From assembly GCA_964353455.1 (NCBI GenBank), contig CAYGWP010000098.1, positions 1-6,586 on the forward strand: 6,586 bases of DNA, given 5' to 3'. How positions within the stretch are numbered: position 1 is the first letter of the stretch; every line of letters starts with the position of its first letter. Both the position numbers and the translations under genes were made by a program. The notes below the pieces were generated by a model, which saw nothing but the letters and a program-made list of their open reading frames with translations, was not told where the DNA came from and searched no databases. Positions 1-5,298 of the stretch are shown here, piece by piece. Source of the DNA: CAYGWP01 sp964353455 (lineage in GTDB: Bacteria > Planctomycetota > Phycisphaerae > FEN-1346).

Positions 1-79
1 GGCCAACGGCTATGCCCGGCCTACCCCACCGCGCCAGACCTCGACTCTACCCCTAAGCGGCGCATTACCCGGTTTTTCT

Positions 80-108
80 TCGACACCGCCGCCCTCGTTT
101 GCGAGAAT
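80..108 (+). promoter_or_regulatory. Weak sigma-70-like promoter candidate upstream of the transporter
   Basis: TCGACA at 80-85 matches five of six bases of the -35 consensus. It is followed 17 bases later by GAGAAT at 103-108, which matches four of six -10 bases but lacks the important first T. Transcription would start near 115, placing the palindromic element at 117-157 in the 5' leader of the transporter mRNA. The assignment rests only on spacing and partial matches, so the real promoter could lie upstream of the window. Confidence 0.22.
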
Positions 109-116
109 CCGTCTTA

Positions 117-157
117 CTCTGCTTCGCTCTGCGTAGTCCGCCTAAGGCGGACAGAGC
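117..157. repeat. Palindromic REP-like element in the transporter leader
   Basis: The core at 136-152 is a perfect palindrome with 8-base arms around one base (GTCCGCCT-A-AGGCGGAC). An outer pairing of GCTCT (126-130) with AGAGC (153-157) extends the hairpin, with bases 131-135 bulged. The 5' side also holds CTCTGC twice (117-122 and 127-132), separated by TTCG. No T-run follows, so it does not look like a normal terminator. It sits 10 bases before the transporter's ribosome binding site (167-171). It could be a dispersed REP-type repeat, an mRNA-stabilising hairpin or a protein site. Only one copy is in the window, so repeat status is an inference. Confidence 0.55.
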
Positions 158-178
158 AGGGCGCGCGAGGGTGCGGAA

Positions 179-1426
179 ATGGATGATTGGCCGGCCAGGC
201 TGATGAGTTTCATCGGGCTCCTTGTGATGATGGGGATCGCCTGGGCGCTCGGCGAGAACCGCCGCAGGGTGAACCTGCGCACGGTCCTGGCGGGCCTGGG
301 CCTGCAACTCGTCTTCGCCCTGCTGGTTCTCTGTACCGGCCCCGGACAATGGTTTTTCGAGAGGGTGGAGGACGGCTTCGGTGCGCTCCTGGCGGCAAGC
401 AACGTCGGCGCCATGTTTCTCTTCGGCACACTCGTCAAGGACTTGAGCATCGGCGCGATCCTGGCCTTCCAGGTCCTGCCGATCGTCATCTTTTTTTCGG
501 CCTTCGCCGGCGTCTTGTATTACCTGGGCATCACGCAACTGGTGGTCCGCGCGATGGCGCGGGTGATGCAGAAGGCGATGGGCACATCGGGGGCCGAAAG
601 CCTGGCCTGCGCGCTCTTCGTCTTCCTGGGCATCGAGGCGACCACTGCCATCATCGAGTACATCCGCCGCATGACGCGGTCGGAACTTTTCACGCTGATG
701 ACCGCCTTCATGGCGACTATTGCGGGGAGCGTCATGGGGGCGTACGTCTCGTTCGGCGTCGATGCGGGGCACCTCTTGGCGGCGTCGGTCATGAGCGCCC
801 CGGCGGCAATCGTGATCGCCAAGATAATGATCCCCGAGATGGAGGAACCGCTGACGCGCGGCCACGTCCGCTTTCAGCCGCCGCGCGAGGCGGTCAACGT
901 CGTCGATGCCGCCGCGCGGGGGGCAGGGCAGGGGCTCGGACTGGCCCTGAACATCGGTGCGATGCTGATCGCCTTCATCGGCCTCATCGCCCTCTTAAAC
1001 CTCATCCTTGGCGCCGCCACGGCGCCTATGGTCGAGTGGCAATGGCTCGATGCACCCCTCACGCTGGAGCGGATTCTGGGCTACGCCTTCAGCCCCATCG
1101 CGTACGTCATGGGCGTTACTTCGTGGGATGATGCGATGGCCGTCGGGCAACTTCTGGGCAAGCGGACGGTCATCAACGAGTTCGTCGCGTACCAGGATAT
1201 GCAGAAGATGGTGGCCGCCGGGGCGATCTCGCATCGCGCCACCGTGATCTCGACGTACGCGCTATGCGGGTTTGCGAACCTCGGGTCGGTGGCCATTCTA
1301 ATCGGCGGGCTTGGGGCGATTGACCCGGACCGCAAGGGCCTGATTGCCCGTCTCAGCGTCCGCTCGATCATCTCGGGCATGCTGGCGTGTTTCATGACCG
1401 CCTGCTATGCCGGGATGCTCGTATAA
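179..1426 (+). CDS. Concentrative nucleoside transporter (CNT/NupC family)
   Basis: This is an inner-membrane symporter of the CNT family, expected to import nucleosides using a Na+ or H+ gradient. The 415 residues match the usual bacterial CNT length and form successive hydrophobic segments (about 8-24, 36-52, 91-117, 145-160, 171-192, 197-216, 255-280, 297-313, 355-381, 393-413). Family landmarks seen are TSGAES (136-141), MTRSELF (165-171), a SAPAA...IPE block (206-220), NEFVAY (333-338) and ALCGFAN (361-367). The ATG at 179 has GAGGG at 167-171, seven bases upstream. The usual GQTEAP-type substrate motif after TSGAES is replaced by GIEATT (151-156), apparently one residue shorter, so substrate range may differ. 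No operon partner is visible; a tRNA follows 124 bases downstream. The family call is secure; the substrate is not. Confidence 0.95.
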   Translation: MDDWPARLMSFIGLLVMMGIAWALGENRRRVNLRTVLAGLGLQLVFALLVLCTGPGQWFFERVEDGFGALLAASNVGAMFLFGTLVKDLSIGAILAFQVLPIVIFFSAFAGVLYYLGITQLVVRAMARVMQKAMGTSGAESLACALFVFLGIEATTAIIEYIRRMTRSELFTLMTAFMATIAGSVMGAYVSFGVDAGHLLAASVMSAPAAIVIAKIMIPEMEEPLTRGHVRFQPPREAVNVVDAAARGAGQGLGLALNIGAMLIAFIGLIALLNLILGAATAPMVEWQWLDAPLTLERILGYAFSPIAYVMGVTSWDDAMAVGQLLGKRTVINEFVAYQDMQKMVAAGAISHRATVISTYALCGFANLGSVAILIGGLGAIDPDRKGLIARLSVRSIISGMLACFMTACYAGMLV

Positions 1427-1550
1427 CCCGACGACTGATTGCTGTCGGCCTGCGGCGATGTTAGGATTGTGTCAGGGTCGCTTGGCACTGCGATGGAACT
1501 TGGCGCGGCGGTTCGGCCCGCCAGGACTAAGGGCGGGGCCGCGCGATAAC
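1427..1550 (+). other. Spacer between transporter and tRNA, with weak hairpins
   Basis: No gene is supported here. CCGAC (1428-1432) can pair with GTCGG (1444-1448) just after the transporter stop, but the loop is long and no T-run follows, so it is a poor terminator candidate. GGCGG (1507-1511) pairs with CCGCC (1518-1522) around a six-base TTCGGC loop. A very weak promoter-like pair, TTGCTG (1439-1444) and TAGGAT (1462-1467) spaced by 17 bases, could serve the tRNA. I see no convincing tRNA promoter. Confidence 0.3.
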
Positions 1551-1637
1551 GCGGGAGTGGCGGAATTGGCAGACGCTCAAGGCTTAGGACCTTGTGCCCG
1601 TAAGGGCCTGGGGGTTCGAGTCCCCCCTCCCGCACCA
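1551..1637 (+). tRNA. tRNA-Leu (anticodon UAG)
   Basis: The gene folds into a complete class II tRNA. Acceptor arms GCGGGAG (1551-1557) and CTCCCGC (1627-1633) pair fully, and discriminator A1634 is followed by an encoded CCA (1635-1637). The anticodon stem CAAGG/CCTTG (1578-1582 and 1590-1594) encloses loop CTTAGGA, placing UAG at 1585-1587, which reads the leucine codon CUA and, by wobble, other CUN codons. The long variable arm CCC-GTAA-GGG (about 1597-1606) is typical of leucine tRNAs. The T-arm GGGGG-TTCGAGT-CCCCC spans 1610-1626. It is transcribed in the same direction as the flanking genes. Confidence 0.97.
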
Positions 1638-1661
1638 AGTCCAGGTTGGCTGGACACTTGG
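1635..1661 (+). terminator. Hairpin at the tRNA 3' end, possible terminator or processing signal
   Basis: CCAAG (1635-1639) pairs with CTTGG (1657-1661), and TCCAG (1640-1644) pairs with CTGGA (1650-1654), leaving a five-base loop and a two-base CA bulge. The stem begins inside the encoded CCA. No T-run follows, so an intrinsic terminator is doubtful; a 3' processing or pausing role is as likely. The hairpin overlaps the -35 region of the next promoter. Confidence 0.4.
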
Positions 1662-1674
1662 TCCGCGCTATAAT
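1646..1674 (+). promoter_or_regulatory. Promoter candidate for the pseudopilin-HEAT lipoprotein unit
   Basis: TATAAT at 1669-1674 is a perfect -10 box. TTGGCT at 1646-1651 (four of six -35 bases) lies exactly 17 bases upstream. CTGGACA (1650-1656) overlaps the -35 region and recurs at the same distance from the -10 box in the promoter at 5210-5238. Transcription would start near 1681, giving a leader of about 115 bases before the first pseudopilin. This looks like the only good promoter before the 1797-5204 gene set. Confidence 0.65.
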
Positions 1675-1784
1675 GCTGGTGGCGGCAGAGGGCCTGATAA
1701 GGGCAGTCGGCCTTTGTCGATAATGAGAGTGTCTCGGCGTCCGGCGGGGCGGCGAATCTGCGCCGAGAAGGGGCATTCTTAGAG
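1675..1784 (+). promoter_or_regulatory. Structured 5' leader of the first pseudopilin
   Basis: TCTCGGCG (1732-1739) pairs perfectly with CGCCGAGA (1761-1768) around a 21-base GC-rich loop, ending 16 bases before the GGAGG ribosome binding site. AGAA (1766-1769) can instead pair with TTCT (1776-1779), which would compete with the larger stem. A further weak stem joins AGGGCC (1689-1694) to GGCCTT (1709-1714). I do not recognise any known riboswitch class. The other two genes of the unit lack such a leader. Confidence 0.35.
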
Positions 1785-1789
1785 GGAGG
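1785..1789 (+). promoter_or_regulatory. Ribosome binding site that favours the ATG at 1797
   Basis: GGAGG lies only one base before an ATG at 1791 but seven bases before a second in-frame ATG at 1797. Seven bases is close to the bacterial optimum, so 1797 is the preferred start. The choice changes the leader peptide by two residues only. Confidence 0.75.
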
Positions 1790-1796
1790 TATGAAC

Positions 1797-3095
1797 ATGA
1801 ACCGTTCGCGCATCAGGGCATTTTCGCTGGTCGAGTTGCTGATGGTGGTCACCATCATCGCCGTCCTGGCGGCCTTGCTGATGCCGGTCGTCTCGATCGC
1901 GCGCCAGGCGGTTGACCAGTCGATGTGCCGGACCAATCTCTCGGCCCTGTTCAAGGCCCAGTCGTTGTGGATTGCCGAGCGGAACACCGCTTCGACGGAC
2001 AGCCTGGGCGAGGCTTGGGCGGGGTCCATCGCGCCGTACCTTGAAGGCGGCCTGTCGGCCCTGAGGTGCCCCGCGTGTCCCCGGATTGTCGAGAGTACGG
2101 GCAGCAGTTCATCCGGCGGGTCCGGCGGCAGCGGCGGGGGCGGTGAGGGTACCGGCAGCGACAGCGGTAACGTGCCGCCGGGAATCGATGTATCGGACCT
2201 AACCATTGGCGTGTTGAGGAAGGACAACAGCGAAGTCCTGTATGAAATTCCCCTGTCGGACAGCCCCTACTGGACCATGTACGAGACGTGGGATATGCCT
2301 GACGGCCAGCGGTACATCGCGGCGAACACCGACGGTTACATGGTAACCGCCACACAGACCCATGCTCCGTCCAATCAACCGAGGGGTGCGAACGCCTACT
2401 TCAATCCGCCCTTGCCGGGTGGAAATATTGTCTATGTTGACGGCGACTTCATCTTCACAGTGGAATACAGCCACGGCCAGCCCGTCCGGGTGACAGTGAA
2501 ACCGTGCGATAATAATGAGCCCGTCGTCATCGTGGGTGGCACGAAAATCCAGGCCAAGTACGACATGAGGATACGCCACCAGCCGATCTGGGGCGGCGAG
2601 ACCTTCACTAACCCCTTTGCGAAGGGCCACGAGAACGAGCCGATCGACCTCCGCGAGGAGGCCAGGAAGAATGGCACGCTTGCTGAATACACATCCACCT
2701 GGACGCCCTGGTCCACCGCGCTGGGCATTCTGGGTGCGACCAACTACGGCATCAACCGAGGCGCTTACACGACCCAGGACGGCGACAACGTAGCCAATCC
2801 CGATCCGAAACAGTTCTTTATCCTTGACTATCCGAAGCCTGTGGCGGACTACATAGACGTGGTGGACACCGACAAGCGCGGCGACGCCCACCTGTGGCCG
2901 CAGATCTTCATCAACCCCACGCCCCCCGAAAAGTGGTTGCCGCTGCCGGGCCTGGAGACCTGGACGTGGCAGGATGTGCAGGCCCTGCGTCATTTCGGGA
3001 GGGCCAACGTCCTGTTCTGCGACGGCCACATCGAGGCCCTCGGGCCGGAAGACCTGAGCATCACCAATCCGCTCTGGCATCATCAGGGGAAATGA
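1797..3095 (+). CDS. Type II pseudopilin-like protein, H-x9-DG family, tandem copy 1
   Basis: The 432-residue product starts with a short basic leader and a prepilin cleavage/methylation segment. Cleavage is expected at A8|F9, with the conserved Glu at +5 (E13), followed by a hydrophobic helix to about residue 33. Ala replaces the usual Gly at -1. A PYLEG segment (80-84) and CPAC (91-94) precede a Gly/Ser-rich linker (about 100-125) and a central region without recognised homology (about 132-295). YGIN (317-320) and H-x9-DG (H399, D409-G410) close the protein. This architecture fits the DUF1559-like pseudopilins that are abundant in Planctomycetota. After processing by a prepilin peptidase it should be anchored in the inner membrane or assembled into a pilus-like fibre. 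Function is unknown. It is first in a unit with copy 2 and a HEAT lipoprotein. Confidence 0.92.
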   Translation: MNRSRIRAFSLVELLMVVTIIAVLAALLMPVVSIARQAVDQSMCRTNLSALFKAQSLWIAERNTASTDSLGEAWAGSIAPYLEGGLSALRCPACPRIVESTGSSSSGGSGGSGGGGEGTGSDSGNVPPGIDVSDLTIGVLRKDNSEVLYEIPLSDSPYWTMYETWDMPDGQRYIAANTDGYMVTATQTHAPSNQPRGANAYFNPPLPGGNIVYVDGDFIFTVEYSHGQPVRVTVKPCDNNEPVVIVGGTKIQAKYDMRIRHQPIWGGETFTNPFAKGHENEPIDLREEARKNGTLAEYTSTWTPWSTALGILGATNYGINRGAYTTQDGDNVANPDPKQFFILDYPKPVADYIDVVDTDKRGDAHLWPQIFINPTPPEKWLPLPGLETWTWQDVQALRHFGRANVLFCDGHIEALGPEDLSITNPLWHHQGK

Positions 3096-3110
3096 CGAGG
3101 GGGGTTGTCC

Positions 3111-3165
3111 GGCTTGCCGGAGTTGCAGGCAGTTGCGACGGGGTTCATCAGCAAGGGAGGCATGA
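3111..3165 (+). repeat. Spacer repeat, copy upstream of pseudopilin copy 2
   Basis: These 55 bases align with 4481-4534, upstream of the HEAT gene, at about 39 matching positions with one single-base gap. Both end in GGGAGGCATGA and both lie at nearly the same distance from the preceding stop codon. The sequence upstream of copy 1 does not match beyond the Shine-Dalgarno/ATG element. The duplicated unit therefore included the downstream spacer. Confidence 0.7.
3156..3160 (+). promoter_or_regulatory. Ribosome binding site of copy 2, badly spaced from its ATG
   Basis: GGAGG is followed after one base by the ATG at 3162. The codon at the good seven-base spacing (3168-3170) is ATA, where copy 1 has ATG. 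Either the close ATG is used, probably inefficiently, or a rare AUA start is used. The base change is visible directly; the effect on translation is inferred. Confidence 0.6.
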
Positions 3166-4463
3166 ACATAAACCGCTCGCGCATCAGGGCATTTTCGCTG
3201 GTCGAGTTGCTGATGGTGGTCACCATCATCGCCGTCCTGGCGGCCTTGCTGATGCCGGTCGTCTCGATAGCGCGCCAGGCGGTTGACCAGTCGATGTGCC
3301 GGACCAACCTGTCGGCCCTGTTCAAGGCCCAGTCGTTGTGGATTGCCGAGCGGAACACCGCTTCGACGGACAGCCTGGGCGAGGCCTGGGCGGGGTCCAT
3401 CGCGCCGTACCTTGAAGGCGGCCTGTCGGCCCTGAGGTGCCCGGCGTGTCCCCGGATTGTCGAGAGTACGGGCAGCAGTTCATCCGGCGGGTCCGGCGGC
3501 ACCGGCGGGGGCGGTGAGGGTACCGGCAGCGACAGCGGTAACGTGCCGCCGGGAATCGATGTGGCGGACCTCACCATCGGCGTGATGAGGCAGGACAACA
3601 GTGAACTGGTTCATGAGATTGGCCTGTCGGACAGCCCTTTCTGGACCATGTACGAGACGTGGGACTTGCCCGACGGGCGGCGGTATATCGGGGCGAATGT
3701 GGACAACGATCTTAGCATAGGCACACAAACCTCTACCAATCCTTTCACGAAAGGGGCGAACGCGTACATCAGGCCGGCTATGACGGGTTCTAACCCGGAC
3801 GAGATTCGGAAAGATGCCGACTTCGTCTTCGCGGTGGAATACAGCCACGGACAGCCGGTTCGGGTGACGGTGCTGAAGTGCGACAACAATGCGCCGGTGG
3901 TCCTCATAAACGAGCAGAGGATTGCCGCCAAGTACGATATGAGGATACGCCACCAGCCGATCTGGGGCGGCCAGACTTTCACCGGCACGTTTGCGCAGGG
4001 CCACGAGAACGAGGTGATCGACCTCCGCGAAGAGGCCAGGAAGAATGGCACGCTTGCTGAATACACATCCACCTGGACGCCCTGGTCCACCGCGCTGGGC
4101 ATTCTGGGTGCGACCAACTACGGCATCAACCGAGGCGCCTACACGACCCAGGATGGCGACAACGTAGCCAATCCCGATCCGAAACAGTTCTTTATCCTTG
4201 ACTATCCGAAGCCTGTGGCGGATTATGCGAACGTCAACGACAAGCCCGGCGATACCGACCTGTGGCCGCGGATATTCATCGACCCCGCGCCGCCGGAGAA
4301 GTGGTCCCCGCTGCCGGGGTTGGAGACCTGGACGTGGCAGGATGTGCAGGCCCTGCGTCATTTCGGGAGGGCCAACGTCCTGTTCTGCGACGGCCACATC
4401 GAGGCCCTCGGGCCGGAAGACCTGAGCGTCACCAATCCGCTCTGGCGTCATCAGGGGCGGTGA
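3162..4463 (+). CDS. Type II pseudopilin-like protein, H-x9-DG family, tandem copy 2
   Basis: The product is 433 residues from the ATG at 3162, the only plausible in-frame ATG/GTG. A TTG at 3105 would add 19 residues before the leader and has no good ribosome binding site. It is a paralogue of copy 1: cleavage at A10|F11 with E15 at +5, PYLEG (82-86), CPAC (93-96), a Gly/Ser linker (about 102-127), YGIN (320-323) and H-x9-DG (H400, D410-G411). The first 134 and last 140 residues are nearly identical to copy 1. Residues about 135-260 differ, most strongly at 176-220. It lies 66 bases after copy 1 with no promoter seen between, so co-transcription is likely. The loss of the well-spaced start codon suggests lower translation than copy 1. 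Function is unknown, presumably envelope assembly or display. Confidence 0.9.
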   Translation: MNINRSRIRAFSLVELLMVVTIIAVLAALLMPVVSIARQAVDQSMCRTNLSALFKAQSLWIAERNTASTDSLGEAWAGSIAPYLEGGLSALRCPACPRIVESTGSSSSGGSGGTGGGGEGTGSDSGNVPPGIDVADLTIGVMRQDNSELVHEIGLSDSPFWTMYETWDLPDGRRYIGANVDNDLSIGTQTSTNPFTKGANAYIRPAMTGSNPDEIRKDADFVFAVEYSHGQPVRVTVLKCDNNAPVVLINEQRIAAKYDMRIRHQPIWGGQTFTGTFAQGHENEVIDLREEARKNGTLAEYTSTWTPWSTALGILGATNYGINRGAYTTQDGDNVANPDPKQFFILDYPKPVADYANVNDKPGDTDLWPRIFIDPAPPEKWSPLPGLETWTWQDVQALRHFGRANVLFCDGHIEALGPEDLSVTNPLWRHQGR

Positions 4464-4480
4464 GGACGGCCGTGCGACTT

Positions 4481-4534
4481 GGCGTGCCGCGGTGTCAGGC
4501 AATTCTGCGGGGCTTGCCGCCAGGGGAGGCATGA
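4481..4534 (+). repeat. Spacer repeat, copy upstream of the HEAT lipoprotein gene
   Basis: This is the partner of the spacer at 3111-3165, about 71 percent identical by hand alignment. It probably represents the original junction between a single pseudopilin gene and the HEAT gene before duplication. The shared 3' end contains GGGAGGCATGA. Here the ATG at 4531 is out of frame with the real gene, which starts at GTG 4536. Confidence 0.65.
4525..4529 (+). promoter_or_regulatory. Ribosome binding site that sets the GTG start at 4536
   Basis: GGAGG lies six bases before GTG 4536 and one base before an out-of-frame ATG at 4531. Only the GTG reading frame gives a lipoprotein signal peptide followed by HEAT repeats, so the spacing and the protein agree. 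Confidence 0.75.
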
Positions 4535-4535
4535 G

Positions 4536-5204
4536 GTGCCATATCCAGCCGTTGTTGTGGGTTGTCTGGCGGTCCTGTTGGCCGCGGGATGTTCCGATTC
4601 GTCGAACAACCTCTCCTCGTCGGACCAGGCGGAGCGGATGCGGGCCATCTTCGCGGTGGCCGCCAGGGCCGACGACAACGCCGTGGAGCAGTTGGCGCCG
4701 CTCGTCAAGGATGCGGACATCAAGGTTGCCTCGGAGGCGATTGTGGCCCTCGGCCGGATTCGTTCGGACCGGGCCCGCGAGGTCCTCCAGACCGTGGTCA
4801 CCTCGGAGCCCCGGGGGGACCTGCGCATGTGGGCGGCGACCGGCCTGGCACAGCACAAGGACCCCAAGGTTGTTGAGGTCCTCCGCCGGGCCGTCAGCCG
4901 CGACCCGGCCCCGAAAGTTCGGGCGGCGGCGGCGGCGGCCGTTGGGCGGATCGGCACGGTGGATGATGCCCCCTATCTGGCCGATGCGGCAATGAGCGAG
5001 AACGACCAATCCGTTGTGAGGAGCGAGGTCACGGCCATCCAGTCGCTGGTGGGCGTCTATTTCGGCTATAAGCCCGATGCCCCGCCCGAGGCCCGCCGCG
5101 CGGTCCTCACGCGGATTCGGGACCAGGCTGCTCATCTGATTCGGGTGAGGAAGGGCCTTGACAAGCCGGACACTACGTGCAGCCACACCGCCAAGGGCAT
5201 GTAA
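4536..5204 (+). CDS. Small HEAT-repeat lipoprotein
   Basis: The 222-residue product begins with a short lipoprotein signal peptide and a lipobox (LAAG|C, Cys19). Ser at +2 would send it to the outer membrane in Lol-type Gram-negative sorting, though planctomycete rules are uncertain. The mature part has several HEAT/PBS-lyase-type helical repeats, at about 34-61, 62-83, 84-113, 114-145 and 146-175. Typical features are paired helices with ALGRI and AVGRIG ends. HEAT solenoids bind protein partners, so a scaffold role in the envelope is plausible. The gene lies 72 bases after pseudopilin copy 2 with no promoter seen between. That suggests co-expression and a role in assembling or tethering the pseudopilins, inferred from position only. 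The Ala-rich run around 130-135 comes from GCG-rich codons. The longer reading from TTG 4479 lacks a proper signal peptide. Confidence 0.85.
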   Translation: MPYPAVVVGCLAVLLAAGCSDSSNNLSSSDQAERMRAIFAVAARADDNAVEQLAPLVKDADIKVASEAIVALGRIRSDRAREVLQTVVTSEPRGDLRMWAATGLAQHKDPKVVEVLRRAVSRDPAPKVRAAAAAAVGRIGTVDDAPYLADAAMSENDQSVVRSEVTAIQSLVGVYFGYKPDAPPEARRAVLTRIRDQAAHLIRVRKGLDKPDTTCSHTAKGM

Positions 5205-5209
5205 ATTGC

Positions 5210-5238
5210 TTTCCTGGACACCGTGACGGTGTTACAAT
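5210..5238 (+). promoter_or_regulatory. Promoter candidate for the third pseudopilin, with a palindrome in the spacer
   Basis: TACAAT (5233-5238) matches five of six -10 bases. TTTCCT at 5210-5215 is a poor -35 box at 17 bases. CTGGACA (5214-5220) sits 12 bases before the -10 box, exactly as in the promoter at 1646-1674. A perfect palindrome, ACACCGT-G-ACGGTGT (5218-5232), fills most of the spacer and touches the -10 box, which is a typical operator position. The leader downstream has GCCGAAG twice in direct order (5253-5266) and a small AGCCG/CGGCT stem (5252-5271). Confidence 0.55.
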
Positions 5239-5285
5239 TTCCGTGGCCTGAAGCCGAAGGCCGAAGCGGCTCTCGATGTATTGCG

Positions 5286-5292
5286 AAGGAGG
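5286..5292 (+). promoter_or_regulatory. Ribosome binding site that sets the ATG at 5299
   Basis: AAGGAGG is a strong Shine-Dalgarno sequence six bases before ATG 5299. An upstream in-frame TTG at 5281 precedes this site and would leave it inside the coding region, so 5299 is preferred. Confidence 0.85.
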
Positions 5293-5298
5293 ATCGAC

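Larger units (their letters stand above)
1791..4463 (+). repeat. Tandem duplication of the pseudopilin gene, mosaic in identity
   Basis: Two copies lie head to tail with a period of about 1.37 kb. Block A (1791-2191 against 3162-3562) differs at about eight bases. Block B (2661-2848 against 4035-4222) differs at two bases, both silent. Block C (2953-3059 against 4321-4427) is identical over 107 bases. Between them lie clearly diverged segments (about 2192-2660 and 2849-2952) with many silent changes and small in-frame length differences: the offset changes from 1371 to 1374 to 1368. The uneven pattern suggests gene conversion of the ends rather than uniform drift. Confidence 0.95.

Noticed and set aside
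65..865. 266-codon open frame on the - strand opposite the transporter
   Set aside because: It has a low-complexity, charge-rich composition, no domain, and overlaps the transporter with its clear motifs.
1483..1498. TGGCAC as a sigma-54 promoter half-site
   Set aside because: The second element (TTGC) is not present at the required spacing.
1405..1776. Short open frames on both strands across the tRNA
   Set aside because: The predicted peptides are the familiar artefact of translating a leucine tRNA gene; the tRNA fold explains the conservation.
2199..3083. 294-codon open frame on the - strand opposite copy 1
   Set aside because: The same antisense frame recurs opposite copy 2 because the genes are duplicates, which is not independent evidence of coding.
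3105..3161. TTG start for copy 2 giving a 452-residue protein
   Set aside because: It adds 19 residues in front of a normal short prepilin leader and translates spacer DNA homologous to the spacer at 4481-4534. It has no suitably placed ribosome binding site.
1791..4463. Insertion sequence or CRISPR-like explanation for the repeated DNA
   Set aside because: There is no transposase, no terminal inverted repeat and no short regular repeat-spacer pattern; the repeats are gene-length paralogues.
4479..4535. TTG start for the HEAT gene
   Set aside because: The extension translates the spacer repeat and spoils the lipoprotein signal peptide; GTG 4536 is well placed after GGAGG.
4531..4995. ATG at 4531 as the start of a gene in another frame
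   Set aside because: It lies one base from the ribosome binding site and gives an Arg/Trp-rich peptide without a domain. The ATG is a leftover of the shared spacer element.
3480..5186. 568-codon open frame on the - strand spanning copy 2 and the HEAT gene
   Set aside because: It runs antisense across two well-supported genes and their spacer. It has no recognisable domain and reflects the codon bias of GC-rich genes.
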